Of a DNA stretch of 38,918 nucleotides, positions 23,126 through 32,200 are shown piece by piece. Within the stretch, counting starts at the first letter, position 1. Each line of letters begins with the position of its first letter. The notes below the pieces were generated by a model, which was not told the origin of the DNA, ran no database searches, and saw nothing but the letters and a program-made list of their open reading frames with translations. Source of the stretch: Pseudoclavibacter sp. AY1F1 (GTDB lineage: Bacteria; Actinomycetota; Actinomycetes; Actinomycetales; Microbacteriaceae); assembly GCF_002931075.1 (NCBI RefSeq), contig NZ_PSTQ01000021.1:1-38918 (forward strand), read 5' to 3'. The position numbers were made by a program, and so were the translations under genes.

Positions 23126-23161
23126 TTCACATGAGTCACATATGTCACACCTGACACACCC
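23126..23161. promoter_or_regulatory. Four-unit 9-bp GTCACA repeat array, MtrA-box-like
   Basis: Four contiguous 9-bp units keep exact phase: TTCACATGA, GTCACATAT, GTCACACCT, GACACACCC. Two carry the exact GTCACA core and the other two differ at one base. In mycobacteria the response regulator MtrA binds direct repeats of GTCACA-type 9-mers at wall-hydrolase genes. The array is upstream of the secreted 1100-residue protein gene. The identity of the binding protein is inference. Confidence 0.6.
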
Positions 23162-23281
23162 ACCACGGCCCAGATGCCCGTCATTCCAGGGAACCCACTC
23201 GGGCCAAGACACGAACGCGGCTCGCGACACGCCGCCAAAGAAATCCAAGCTTTTCCCGCTTCATGCACTAAAGACAAGAAA

Positions 23282-23327
23282 GCGGCCCCGCTCCTCCGTC
23301 GACGAATCGACGCGGGAGCGGGGCCGC
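23282..23327 (-). terminator. Terminator of the Wzt gene, with U-rich tail
   Basis: A 13-bp outer stem (23282-23294 with 23315-23327) and a 6-bp inner stem (23297-23302 with 23307-23312) close a UUCG loop in minus-strand RNA. On that strand TTTCTTGTCTTTA follows, the best U-rich tail of any hairpin in the window. It ends the export operon 21 bp past the stop. Confidence 0.9.
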
Positions 23328-23348
23328 GAGGTCAGCGGTACGCGGTAA

Positions 23349-24614
23349 CTACACCGCGTCGTCGGCGCGACGCTCGGCGTACTGCGGCTCAGGAGGACCG
23401 GAGACCTCGCCGTTGTCGACGACGTGTCCCCCGAACTTCGAGTCGAGTGTCATGAGCCCCCCGGACTCGAAGGGGGTACCAGGTCCGACGTTGAACGTGA
23501 CGGCACGCTGCCACGCGTCGATAGTCTGCACGCAGTCGTAGTCCTGAATGGATGCGCTCAGCTGGAAAGCTCCAGGGCGCATCGTGATGCGCGGAATCTC
23601 GATGTCGATGGACCCGGTCCCCGGCCCGATGGATTCAGGCACGAAGCCACCATCAAGCCCGTGGTTCCCCCAGACGAAGACACCCTCGACGTGGTCGATG
23701 GAGGCGCCGAAGACCGGACGCGGGATGCGTTCGTCGGCCTTGTAGTGCAGGCGGATGACCGCACGGTCTCCCGTGCGGAAGCTCCGGGTGTCGCCGCGAT
23801 CGTCGGAGAGCAGCTCCATCTTCGTGATCTGCGCCTCCCCCGTGCCGAAGCGCGTGCCGCCTTGCTCGACCTCGACGGCGCCGTGCTCGCGATTCGAGTA
23901 CTCGTCGATGATGTCTCGTGCGACCCCGACGGCCTGGAGCTCACCGTGGCTGAGCCAGGCGGCCTCGTCGCAGAAGGTGCGCATCTGCTCGAGGCCGTGC
24001 GAGACGACGACGACGGTGCGGCCCTCGCGCTTCAGGTCCGCGAACTTCTCCATGCACTTCTCTTGGAACTGCATGTCACCGACGGCAAGGACCTCGTCGA
24101 CGAGGAGCACATCGGGCTCCACGTGGATCGAGACGGCGAAGCCGAGTCGGACGTACATTCCGGACGAGTAGTTCTTGACGGGCTGATCGATGAACTGCTC
24201 GACGCCCGAGAAGTCGACGATGGAGTCGAACTTGCGGTCGATCTCCTGCTTGTTCATGCCGAGGATGGAGCCGTTGAGGTAGACGTTCTCGCGGCCGGAG
24301 AGCTCGGGGTGGAAGCCGGAGCCCACCTCGAGCATGGCAGCGAGGCGGCCACGTGTCTCGATCTTCCCCTGGTTGGGGGCGAGGATCTTGGCGATGCACT
24401 TCAGCAGCGTCGACTTGCCTGAGCCGTTGTTACCGAGAAGGCCGAAGGTCTTGCCCTCCGGGATCTCGAGCGACACGTCGCGCAGCGCCCAGAAGTCCTC
24501 GTACTTGGAGCGGTACCCCTGCAGCACGGTGGCCTTGAGCGACTGGTTCCTGTCATGGTGCACGCGGAACGTCTTCGAGACGTTGTCGACGCGCACGGCT
24601 GGCAGTGCTGCCAT
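23349..24614 (-). CDS. wzt: Polysaccharide ABC exporter ATP-binding protein with C-terminal glycan-recognition domain
   Basis: The 421-residue ATPase powers export of a lipid-linked polysaccharide with its Wzm partner. Motifs: Walker A GNNGSGKST (61-69), signature YSSGMYVRLGF (149-159), Walker B VLLVDEVLAVGD (169-180) and H-loop His206. After residue 245 comes a beta-sandwich-like region (ITKMELLSDDRGD, VFGASIDHVEGVFVWG, MRPGAFQLSASIQDYD) as in Wzt proteins that recognise modified glycan ends. The length and this extra domain set it apart from short TagH-type ATPases. The ATG at 24614 shares one base with the permease stop (TGATG), which shows coupling and fixes the start. A hairpin terminator follows. 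Confidence 0.93.
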   Translation of the reverse strand: MAALPAVRVDNVSKTFRVHHDRNQSLKATVLQGYRSKYEDFWALRDVSLEIPEGKTFGLLGNNGSGKSTLLKCIAKILAPNQGKIETRGRLAAMLEVGSGFHPELSGRENVYLNGSILGMNKQEIDRKFDSIVDFSGVEQFIDQPVKNYSSGMYVRLGFAVSIHVEPDVLLVDEVLAVGDMQFQEKCMEKFADLKREGRTVVVVSHGLEQMRTFCDEAAWLSHGELQAVGVARDIIDEYSNREHGAVEVEQGGTRFGTGEAQITKMELLSDDRGDTRSFRTGDRAVIRLHYKADERIPRPVFGASIDHVEGVFVWGNHGLDGGFVPESIGPGTGSIDIEIPRITMRPGAFQLSASIQDYDCVQTIDAWQRAVTFNVGPGTPFESGGLMTLDSKFGGHVVDNGEVSGPPEPQYAERRADDAV

Positions 24615-25525
24615 CAGAGTTCCTCCACGATTCGGTTCTGCTTCGCCCGGAAGACGAGGATGCCGGCGACGAGCATGACTGCCGCCCACGCCGTGATGGT
24701 CAGCCAGGTGCCGAGAGATGGGACCGCGAAGTCGTAGAGCACGGAACGGTACGCCTCAAGGAACTGGTGGGCCGGGTTGAGCTCGAAGATCGTCATGAGC
24801 GGGATCGGCTGACCGAACAGGTTCCAGCCTTTCTCGGTCAAATCGTCCTGCGCTTTCTGCACAAGCGACGCGGGGAAGACCACACCACTTGCGTAGAACC
24901 ACACCTGGTTGAAGATCGTCCACAGGTACTGCACGTCGCGGAAGTAGACGACGGCAACCGAGAGCATGAGGCCCAGGCCGAGCACGAACATGGCCGTGAG
25001 CGCCACGATCGGGATGAGCAGGAGCACGTAGATGAGGATCTTCGGGCCACCCGCGATACCCATGATCGCGGCGACCACCAGCAGCTCGATCGCGAAGGTC
25101 GAGGTGAGGGCGAACACGCTCGAGGTGACAAGTACGTGTCTCGGGAAGTACACCTTCGTGAGCAGCCCGATGTTGGCCATGAGCGCCCCCATGGCTCCCA
25201 TGACTCCGCCGGAGATGAAGGTCCACGGGATGATGCCGCAGGCCACCCAGAGCGCGTAGTTCTGCAGGCCCGAGTTGGTCCCGGGATCCGGCGAGGCCGT
25301 GAAGAGCAGTCCGAAGACGACCGAGAAGATCGCGATCTGCGCGAGCGGGTTCACGAGAGACCAGATGCGCCCGAGCGCGGTCCGGTTGTACTGCGAGCGG
25401 ATCTCGCGCAGGGTCAAGTTCAGCAGCAGCCCCATCGTGGGGTACCTTGCGCCGAATCGAGCGACCAGGTTCGGCCGCTCTCTGAGCTGGGTCTCTGCTA
25501 TTTCTGCACCTCTTGATCGATCCAC
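24614..25525 (-). CDS. wzm: Polysaccharide ABC exporter permease
   Basis: The protein is the membrane partner of the adjacent ATPase, with about six helices of the ABC-2 type. Typical points are NLTLREIRSQYNRTALGRIWSLVNPL just before the first helix, IIPWTFISGGV in the middle, and FYASGVVFPASLV and FELNPAHQFLEAYRSVLY near the end. The start is uncertain. The GTG at 25525 (303 residues, overlapping the epimerase end by 28 nt) keeps the plausible N-terminal stretch ETQLRERPNLVARFGARYPT. An ATG at 25435 would give 273 residues. Either way the gene follows the epimerase directly and is coupled to wzt, so the three form one operon. Confidence 0.88.
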   Translation of the reverse strand: MDRSRGAEIAETQLRERPNLVARFGARYPTMGLLLNLTLREIRSQYNRTALGRIWSLVNPLAQIAIFSVVFGLLFTASPDPGTNSGLQNYALWVACGIIPWTFISGGVMGAMGALMANIGLLTKVYFPRHVLVTSSVFALTSTFAIELLVVAAIMGIAGGPKILIYVLLLIPIVALTAMFVLGLGLMLSVAVVYFRDVQYLWTIFNQVWFYASGVVFPASLVQKAQDDLTEKGWNLFGQPIPLMTIFELNPAHQFLEAYRSVLYDFAVPSLGTWLTITAWAAVMLVAGILVFRAKQNRIVEEL

Positions 25526-26568
25526 GTACACAACTCGACGATGCCCGCATCCACCATCGTCTGGGGCGACCAGGCGAGCCCCGCACGGGCCTCGTCGATC
25601 TCGCACGACGCGTGCCGCACGTCTCCGTTGCGGTAGAGGCCGTTGATGGCGGGCGCCGGCGCCCCGTAGTGCGCGGCGATGAGTTCAGCGAGGCGGAGGA
25701 TCGACGTGCCCTCCCCCGATCCGATGTCGTACGGCGCCGCCGCTGAGCCCGCAGCCGCGTCCGGGGCCATGAGCGCCCCGGCGATGAGCGCGCGCGCGAC
25801 GTCATCGATGAACACGAAGTCGCGGACGATCTCGCCGTCCTCGTAGACCGGGATGACCTCACCGGCCTTCGCGCGCTGCGCGAAGAACGAGACAATGCCC
25901 GTGTACGGGTTGATGAGCGACTGGCCAGGGCCGTAGACGTTCTGCAGTCGGAACAGCACCGGCGTCACACCCAAGGCCAGGCACCACGACGTGAGGATGT
26001 GCTCCTGGGCCAGCTTCGTGGCTCCGTACACGCTTGTCGGGGTCGGCTTGGTGCGCGTGGACGCGAAGGGTAGGGGCGTGAGCCCCGGGAAGTCCCAGAC
26101 GCCGGACGAGAGCATCGCGTCACTGCGCTGCCCCGGATAGGAGACGTCGCCGTCCTCGTCCTGCCACGCACCTTCGCCGTAGACCGCGCGGCTCGACGTG
26201 AGGATGATGCGCTCTGGAAGCGCGTCGGCCCTGACGAAGGCGTCGAGCATCTCCGTCGTACCGACGACATTCGTCGCCGCGTGCCGTGTCGCCTCGGTGA
26301 GAGACTGCCCCGTGCCCGTCTCGGCTGCCAGGTGGATGACCACGTCTGGAGCGACACTGGCGAGCAGGGTGTCCCACATGCCGGCATCGGTCACGTCGCC
26401 GCGCACGAACTCGACGCGCTCATCGAGGGCAGCAGGTCGCCCCGAAGCCGGATGCACCTGAGGGTGGAGGTTGTCGACCGCGATGACGCGGTCGAAGTGC
26501 TCCGGCAGGAGCGCGGAGAGTGCCGTGCCTATGAAGCCCGCACCCCCCGTGACCAGGCAAATGCCCAT
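25498..26568 (-). CDS. NAD-dependent epimerase/dehydratase for nucleotide sugar
   Basis: The 356-residue extended SDR has TGGAGFIG (7-14), the strand end VIHLAAETGTGQSL, Ser125/Ser126 in ILTSSRAVYG and Tyr171-x3-Lys175 in SVYGATK. The C-terminal part resembles UDP-glucose or dTDP-sugar epimerases (family WcaG/GalE-like); the exact substrate is not readable. The start at ATG 26568 is supported by a -10 box, TAGGCT at 26599-26604. Its predicted transcript begins near 26591, after the alternative GTG at 26595, so that GTG cannot be used from this promoter. It leads the wzm-wzt operon, which hints that its product sugar is part of the exported glycan. Confidence 0.9.
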   Translation of the reverse strand: MGICLVTGGAGFIGTALSALLPEHFDRVIAVDNLHPQVHPASGRPAALDERVEFVRGDVTDAGMWDTLLASVAPDVVIHLAAETGTGQSLTEATRHAATNVVGTTEMLDAFVRADALPERIILTSSRAVYGEGAWQDEDGDVSYPGQRSDAMLSSGVWDFPGLTPLPFASTRTKPTPTSVYGATKLAQEHILTSWCLALGVTPVLFRLQNVYGPGQSLINPYTGIVSFFAQRAKAGEVIPVYEDGEIVRDFVFIDDVARALIAGALMAPDAAAGSAAAPYDIGSGEGTSILRLAELIAAHYGAPAPAINGLYRNGDVRHASCEIDEARAGLAWSPQTMVDAGIVELCTWIDQEVQK

Positions 26569-26598
26569 TTCCACGTCTCTTTCTATCGCTGACACGCC

Positions 26599-26604
26599 AG
26601 CCTA
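26599..26604 (-). promoter_or_regulatory. -10 box of epimerase-wzm-wzt operon
   Basis: TAGGCT on the minus strand predicts transcription start near 26591, giving a leader of about 23 nt to the ATG at 26568. The box lies inside a short dyad (GCCAG-N5-CTGGC). Confidence 0.5.
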
Positions 26605-26666
26605 GCTGGCCGCAGTCCGGGTCCAAGGATAACGACAGGGCAACTCGCGGCCCTGAGCGCGCCGCA

Positions 26667-27908
26667 CTACTGGGGCAGGACGGGGACGAAGTTGAGGTGG
26701 CGTTCCGTGACCTCGAAGATCACCACGTCCGGCTTGAACGCCGCCGCCTCGCCGAGGACATCCGCCCGAGCGCCCGGCGTATCAACCGAGTGGCGGATCT
26801 GCTTGGTGCTCGCGAAACCCGCCTGCCAGCCAGCCGCGATGTTGCTCCCCTGGCTGTCGCGCAGGATCAGCGCCGTGAGCTCGCTCTGCGGACGCTCTGT
26901 CACCGTCACCGCAGGGAGCACGATCATGTCGAGCCCCTCGGCCGTGGTTGTGGTCTTGGTGGTTCCGTCCTCGAACGTCACCTCCATGGGTGACGCCGTG
27001 GCCTCGAGCGAGGGGATCATCGTCGGCTCGTCGATGGTCGGCAGCCCGAAGGCCTCGAACTCGCTCGGCATGACGATGGGCTCGAGCTCGGTGTAGTCGA
27101 GCGGGCCAAGCGGCTCGTATTTGGTGTCGAGCGCGCCGAGGCAGTCGGCGAGTGTCGCCCAGCCGACCGAGCCGCCGAATGCGGTCCAGTGGCTGTTGCG
27201 CTTCGCGTAGACATCGCCGTCGACCGCCGCGTCCCGGAGCGGCTGCCTCGTGTCCATGATGGGCAGGTCGGGATACGCGTCGTGCAGGTAGTCCAGGTTC
27301 GTCGGGCCGCGGAGCTCCTCGGTCCAGTCGGGCATCTGCTCTGGAACGACGGACCAGTCTGCTGGGACCACCTGGATGATCAGGTCGATCCCCTGTTTCG
27401 CGAGCTCCGACTGCACGGTCCGGTAGTAGCTCGCCCAGGCTTCCGCCTCGTCCTGCCCGAGGTAGCTGCGGCCGACGGCCTGCGAGAAGTTGTTCGCCTG
27501 CTGGTCACCCCAGAACGCCCACTCATCGTCTCCGTCGACGTAGGAGTACCCGCCTGCTGGCAGCAGGTCCATGTTCTCGAGGTAGGCGGCCTCGCTGGCC
27601 TCGACGTTCTCGGCCGACCATGGCTCACCCGGGGCGGGGTCCGTGAGCGTGGGGGCACACACATCCTGCGGGAGGAGGTACTCCCCCGAGACCGCTTCCT
27701 GCTCGGGTGGCAGCGCATCCGCCGCCGCCTGCCGCTGCTCGGTGACACGACCGAAGATCACGGCGACGAGTGCGCAGATGACAAGCAGGATGAGCGGTAT
27801 CAGCCGAACGCGGTGCCAGCGCTGAGCCCACGTCGTGCCGCCATCCTTTGCCTTCGGCTCCTCGAAGCCGCTCTCAGGCCTCAGGCTTCCGGGCCCCGTG
27901 CTTGTCAT
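26667..27908 (-). CDS. AlgJ/AlgX-like SGNH-type acetyltransferase partner, membrane-anchored
   Basis: The 413-residue protein has a cytoplasmic N-terminus, one membrane helix (about 36-54) and an exported domain like AlgJ/AlgX, which finish O-acetylation of polysaccharides. Conserved-looking points are VVPADWSVVPEQ (180-191), RNSHWTAFGG (237-246), ALILRDSQGSN (346-356, Ser352 as candidate nucleophile) and the terminal EVTERHLN. The Asp of the usual D-x-H-W motif is Asn238 here (N-S-H240-W), so catalysis may differ. Its ATG overlaps the stop of the acyltransferase-3 gene (ATGA), so the two are translated together. It probably receives acyl groups that the partner moves across the membrane (inference). 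Confidence 0.78.
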   Translation of the reverse strand: MTSTGPGSLRPESGFEEPKAKDGGTTWAQRWHRVRLIPLILLVICALVAVIFGRVTEQRQAAADALPPEQEAVSGEYLLPQDVCAPTLTDPAPGEPWSAENVEASEAAYLENMDLLPAGGYSYVDGDDEWAFWGDQQANNFSQAVGRSYLGQDEAEAWASYYRTVQSELAKQGIDLIIQVVPADWSVVPEQMPDWTEELRGPTNLDYLHDAYPDLPIMDTRQPLRDAAVDGDVYAKRNSHWTAFGGSVGWATLADCLGALDTKYEPLGPLDYTELEPIVMPSEFEAFGLPTIDEPTMIPSLEATASPMEVTFEDGTTKTTTTAEGLDMIVLPAVTVTERPQSELTALILRDSQGSNIAAGWQAGFASTKQIRHSVDTPGARADVLGEAAAFKPDVVIFEVTERHLNFVPVLPQ

Positions 27909-29140
27909 GCGTCGCTCCCGACCTGCTTGGCCTGCTCAGCCCGCTCGGCCCGAACCCGCTTGGCGAAATTGCTCGACGAGTAGTCGACGTTCACGAGACG
28001 CCCCTTCACACGGTCGAGCGGTGGTCGACACTTGTCCATCACCCACGTCAACCACCGAGGAGTCCAGTTCTTCAGGCTCATGGCCGGACTCTCGATGACG
28101 TGCCATGAGATGTACGCGCAAATGTGAGCGGCGATCGCGATGACCAGGTGGTAGACGAGCCAGCCCGCGTTCTGGAGCCCGAAGTAGGCGCCGAACTGCA
28201 TGAGCGGCCACGCGAAGATGTAGATGCCGTAGGAGAAGTCGCCGTGCTTCTCCCAGTTGTTCAGCTTCGGCGTGCGGATGGCGAACCACATGAGGAAGTA
28301 CATGAGGAAGTACTGCCCCCACATGTTCCAGCCGCCGTAGTTGTACGCGAAGAACGCGACGCCGATGGCCAAGACCGCGAGCCTGTCGTCGATCAGGATC
28401 TTGTCCCCGAAGAAGGAGAAGAGCATCCCGAACGCGAACGGAGCGAAGAACATCGCGTTGAACGGGTTCGTCAGGAAGGGGCTGATCGACAGCATGTCGA
28501 CCCAGCCGCTCCACGTCAGCGCGTTCACGACGATGATCCCGACCGCGATGAGGCCGCCGACGAGACGGTTCGAGAGCACTCCGAAGAGCCCGAGGAAGCC
28601 GATCATGATGTACGCGCGGAACTCGTACATGAGGGTCCACGCTGACCCGTTCCAGTCGTAGCCGCCGATCGTCGCGAACGGGAGAGTGCCGCCCATCTCC
28701 GCGATGTTGCGCTGGCCGAGGTTCAGCCACATGTTGTTGATGAAGTACGTGAACGGCGAATCCGTCGACGCATCCCAGAAGCCCGCCATGCTCCCCGTCT
28801 CGCGCTGCCAGGCGATGGGGGCCAGGATGAACGCTGTCGTCAGCAGGGCCAGCCAGAAGGCAGGGAAGATCCGCAGCACGCGGCGCCAGAAGAAGCGGAA
28901 GATCGTCGACTTGCCTTGGCGGCTCTTCGTGATCAGGAACCCGGAGAAGAAGAAGAAGCCGGCGACGGCGACGCCACCGAGGGACTGCTCGGTGGAGAGC
29001 TGCGACCCAAGGTCGTGACCGCCGTAGAAGCCGGCAAGCGGCCCTGCGTGGGCGAAGATCACGGCGAAGGCGAGCAACCAGCGCAGGAAGCCGATGCTGT
29101 TCGCGCGCGGGTTGAACGCCTGTTGAAGCGTAAGCGGCAT
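27905..29140 (-). CDS. Acyltransferase family 3 membrane protein (glycan O-acetylase)
   Basis: The 411-residue protein begins with a standard acyltransferase-3 domain: NSIGFLRWLLAFAVIFAHAGPL with candidate catalytic His31, then VAVAGFFFFSGFLITKS and RRVLRIFPAFWLALL (86-100). About ten membrane helices follow, with a basic C-terminal tail. It should carry acetyl groups from the cytoplasm to sugars outside. It lacks its own SGNH domain, but its stop overlaps the start of the AlgJ-like gene by ATGA. The ATG at 29140 has a weak ribosome-binding site. A TACTAT box at 29192-29197 would give a leader of about 45 nt. Confidence 0.88.
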   Translation of the reverse strand: MPLTLQQAFNPRANSIGFLRWLLAFAVIFAHAGPLAGFYGGHDLGSQLSTEQSLGGVAVAGFFFFSGFLITKSRQGKSTIFRFFWRRVLRIFPAFWLALLTTAFILAPIAWQRETGSMAGFWDASTDSPFTYFINNMWLNLGQRNIAEMGGTLPFATIGGYDWNGSAWTLMYEFRAYIMIGFLGLFGVLSNRLVGGLIAVGIIVVNALTWSGWVDMLSISPFLTNPFNAMFFAPFAFGMLFSFFGDKILIDDRLAVLAIGVAFFAYNYGGWNMWGQYFLMYFLMWFAIRTPKLNNWEKHGDFSYGIYIFAWPLMQFGAYFGLQNAGWLVYHLVIAIAAHICAYISWHVIESPAMSLKNWTPRWLTWVMDKCRPPLDRVKGRLVNVDYSSSNFAKRVRAERAEQAKQVGSDA

Positions 29141-29191
29141 GTGTGCTTTCGAGGTCAGCTCCCGATTCGGGCGCTACGGATGATGAGATCG

Positions 29192-29197
29192 ATAGTA
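29192..29197 (-). promoter_or_regulatory. -10 box of the acyltransferase-AlgJ-like operon
   Basis: TACTAT on the minus strand lies in the 95-bp gap between the GT2-RgpF gene and the acyltransferase gene. It predicts a leader of about 45 nt. Confidence 0.45.
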
Positions 29198-29235
29198 ACT
29201 GGCGACGCATCTGGACGCCGCCAGCTCGCCACCAC

Positions 29236-32200
29236 CTAGACGGGGCGCCCGTTCCCCGCCGCGCGCACCTGTCCGTACACCTTCCGCGCAACCGCGTACG
29301 CCGGTCGCAGAGCCTGGGCGGAAGCCGGATTCCGATCCTGCACGTACCGCTTGAGCGCGCCGAGCGGCGACGGTGCCGCGCCGGGTCCCCCGCCGAGAAC
29401 GTCCGTGAGGTACGGAACCTGCTCGATGGCGTGCCCGTACGGGACAAACGACGCCAGCTCCTGCAGCTTGTACTCGAGGAACGTGTGGCTGATCGCGGCC
29501 ATGCGCGCGTTCATCACCGTGCGGGTGTGGAAGCCCTCGCCGTGTGCCGCATAGCTCACGATGCGTTCGAGCACGTGCGCGAGGGTGCCGTCCTGGTACC
29601 CGCTCTCACCCGGGAAGTCGTCCCACGTGAAGCCAGCGTCCACGATCGGCCGCAGCACCTCCCGGCGGGCGATAAACATGGAACCGTACGGCGAGACCGG
29701 AGTGGAGTCGTCGAGCGGCGTCGAGACGCCCAGCTGCCTGAGCAGCTTGCCCGCTGGTCCCTTGTTGAGGAACCAGGCATGGCCGAGTGTCGGGTAGCCC
29801 ATGTGGACGACGGGCGGGAAGACCATGCCGAGCGTGCCGTGTTTCTGGAACAGCGCGAACAGGTTCGCGGCATAGCCCTCGTTCGGGAGGAGGTTTTCGA
29901 GCAGATGGCGCTTGAACCACTGGCCCGCGTTCCACCCGTCCTGCACGCTCTTCTTGCCGTGGATCTTGACGATGAACTCGTAGCGCTCGTCAGTGAGCAC
30001 ATCCGCGCATCCCACGAAGAAGGCGGAGATGTCGCGTCCGCGATTCGATTCGACGAGGCGAACCTCGGTGCGCTCCGTCCAGCCGCGGCGGTCGACAGCG
30101 GCACGGATCGCCGCCCGCTTGGTCTCGTCGGTCGTCGTGATGAAGAGGTCGACCTCGCCGGGCACCCGTGCGGCGTGATCGATGATCTCGTCGATGAGCT
30201 CGTCGTAGTAGAGGTGCACGACGACGGCCGTTCGCCCGAGCTGATCGCGATCGAGGATCTCCCGTCCGTTCTCGTCGCGTTCCTCCAGGTCGGGCAGGAT
30301 CTCGAGGAGCGAGAAGTTCGTGTGCAGCACGCGCGGCTTCGCGCTCCGCACCACGTTCGACCAGATGAGATCGAGCGGGAACCCCGCCTCCTCGAGCCGA
30401 TCGGTCACATCGCGGCCGATGATGGCCTGCCTGTCGAGGTAGTCGGGATCGTGGAAGAAGATGCGTCGCTTCAGAATCGGCAGGCGGTCGTCGAGCATGA
30501 GCGAGATGTTGTCGAAGATGGGGTGCTGCGACGGGTAGTCACCCGACGGGAACGCCAGCTCGTAGACGAAGCCCAGGCTCGCGAAGTGGCTCGTGAACCG
30601 ACCCTCGTGGCGATCAATGGAGTCGAAGTAGGACGTGATCATCGGCATGTCCGTCCAGTACGAGCGGTACTCGTCCGACAGGAACATCTCGCGTCGCACG
30701 GCGATCCAGTGCGACTGGATGTGGCCGGCCATGCTGCCGACACCGTGATGCGGATGCGGCGTGACGGCCTCGTGGCTCGTGATGCCCCAGAAATCGACGT
30801 CCTGTGCGTCCATGCGGTCGAACAGCTCGCTGAACGGGAAGATCGGCCCGAAGAAGGTGTAGTTGAGCAGGATGAGCTCGTCGAACTCGGCGAGACGCTC
30901 CCAGCCGAAGTGCTCCTGCGCCTCCTTGTAGCCCCACACGTCGAAGCCCTTGTTCTCGCGCTCGAGGACCGTGTCGGCGACCGTGGCCAGACGCCTCTTG
31001 CCCTCGTCGGAGATCGGCGAGTTGGAGACGACCAGAACGTGCTCGACGTGCTCGCGCAGCGCCGAGAGCTTGTGCACCACGTAGTCGTCAACCTGACCCT
31101 CTGGGTCGAAGAACAGGTAGAAGGCGACACGCTTCGGCTTCTTGCCGTTGAGTCGCGCGTCGGCCCGCGGCCGACCGGCGGCGATGGGCGGCATCGGTGT
31201 GGTGACGGTCTCAGCCCTGACGGCGAGCGCACCTTCGCTGTGCTGCGCGCCCCCGCCGTCCGGCGCCTTGGTGACCTGCCGCTTGCTCAGCGCGATGCGC
31301 GTCCCCGCCCGCGCGAGCGTGCCGACGCCGGAAACCAGTTTCTTGCCTGCGCGGAACGTCTTCGCCACGGGACGACCGATTCGCCGTGCACCGTTGACAA
31401 CGGGCAGCGCGACGGCGGCGATGCCGTGCAGCGCATCCAGCGAGCGGAGCACTTCGACCTGCTGCTGCTCGAGGCGAGCGACCTCCTGGAGGAGCGCGAC
31501 CTTCGTCACTTCGAGCGCCTCAGCCTGCTTGAGCTGCGCGACCTGCGAGAACTCGCTCGCCTGGCGCCTGGATTCGGCGGAGCTGCGCTCCATGTCATCG
31601 AAGAGGCTCGTGACGAGGAGCGACTGACCGAGACCGCCCTCGCCCTCGCCCTGGCACGCTTTGCGTAGGTACCTGTCCCGGATGATCGTGCCGTAGTCGG
31701 AGTGCTCATCGGCCGCGATGACGACGCTGTTCCCGTCTGGGCCGAGGGAGGCGAGGCGCTGGTGCCAGAACGCGAGCGACCGACCCCCGATGAAGCCGAC
31801 CGTGTGCTTGGCCAGGAGCCTGAGCAGGAAGTCCCAGTCGGCCAGCACCGGCAGGGACCCGTCGAACTCGCCGACCTCGAGGTAGGCGCTCCGGCGGAAG
31901 AGGAAGGAGATCGGCGGCACCGTGCTGCGACGCATCGTGCCGATGAGCGTGACCGCGTGGCTGTCGTCCGCGAGGACCTCGCGCGACTCCTCGACGACGG
32001 AGTCTCCCTCGATGCGCTCGAAGACGACCTCTGTCCTCGTCGCGACCCCAGCATCGTCGGCGTGCTCGTCGAGGTAGGCAACGGTCTTCTCAAGGAAGTC
32101 CGGCGCCCAGGTGTCGTCGTCGTCGTGGAGAACGAGGTAGTCGGCGTTCGAGTCTCGGAATCCGTCGTTCATGGCGGCTTCGCGGCCGTTCGACACCTCG

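Noticed and set aside
26593-26595. GTG start at 26595 for the epimerase
   Set aside because: The TAGGCT -10 box at 26599-26604 would start the transcript near 26591, after this codon. The family start motif fits the ATG at 26568.
29143-31668. 841-codon plus-strand frame
   Set aside because: It lies antisense to the GT2-RgpF fusion, which has clear domains in the other strand.
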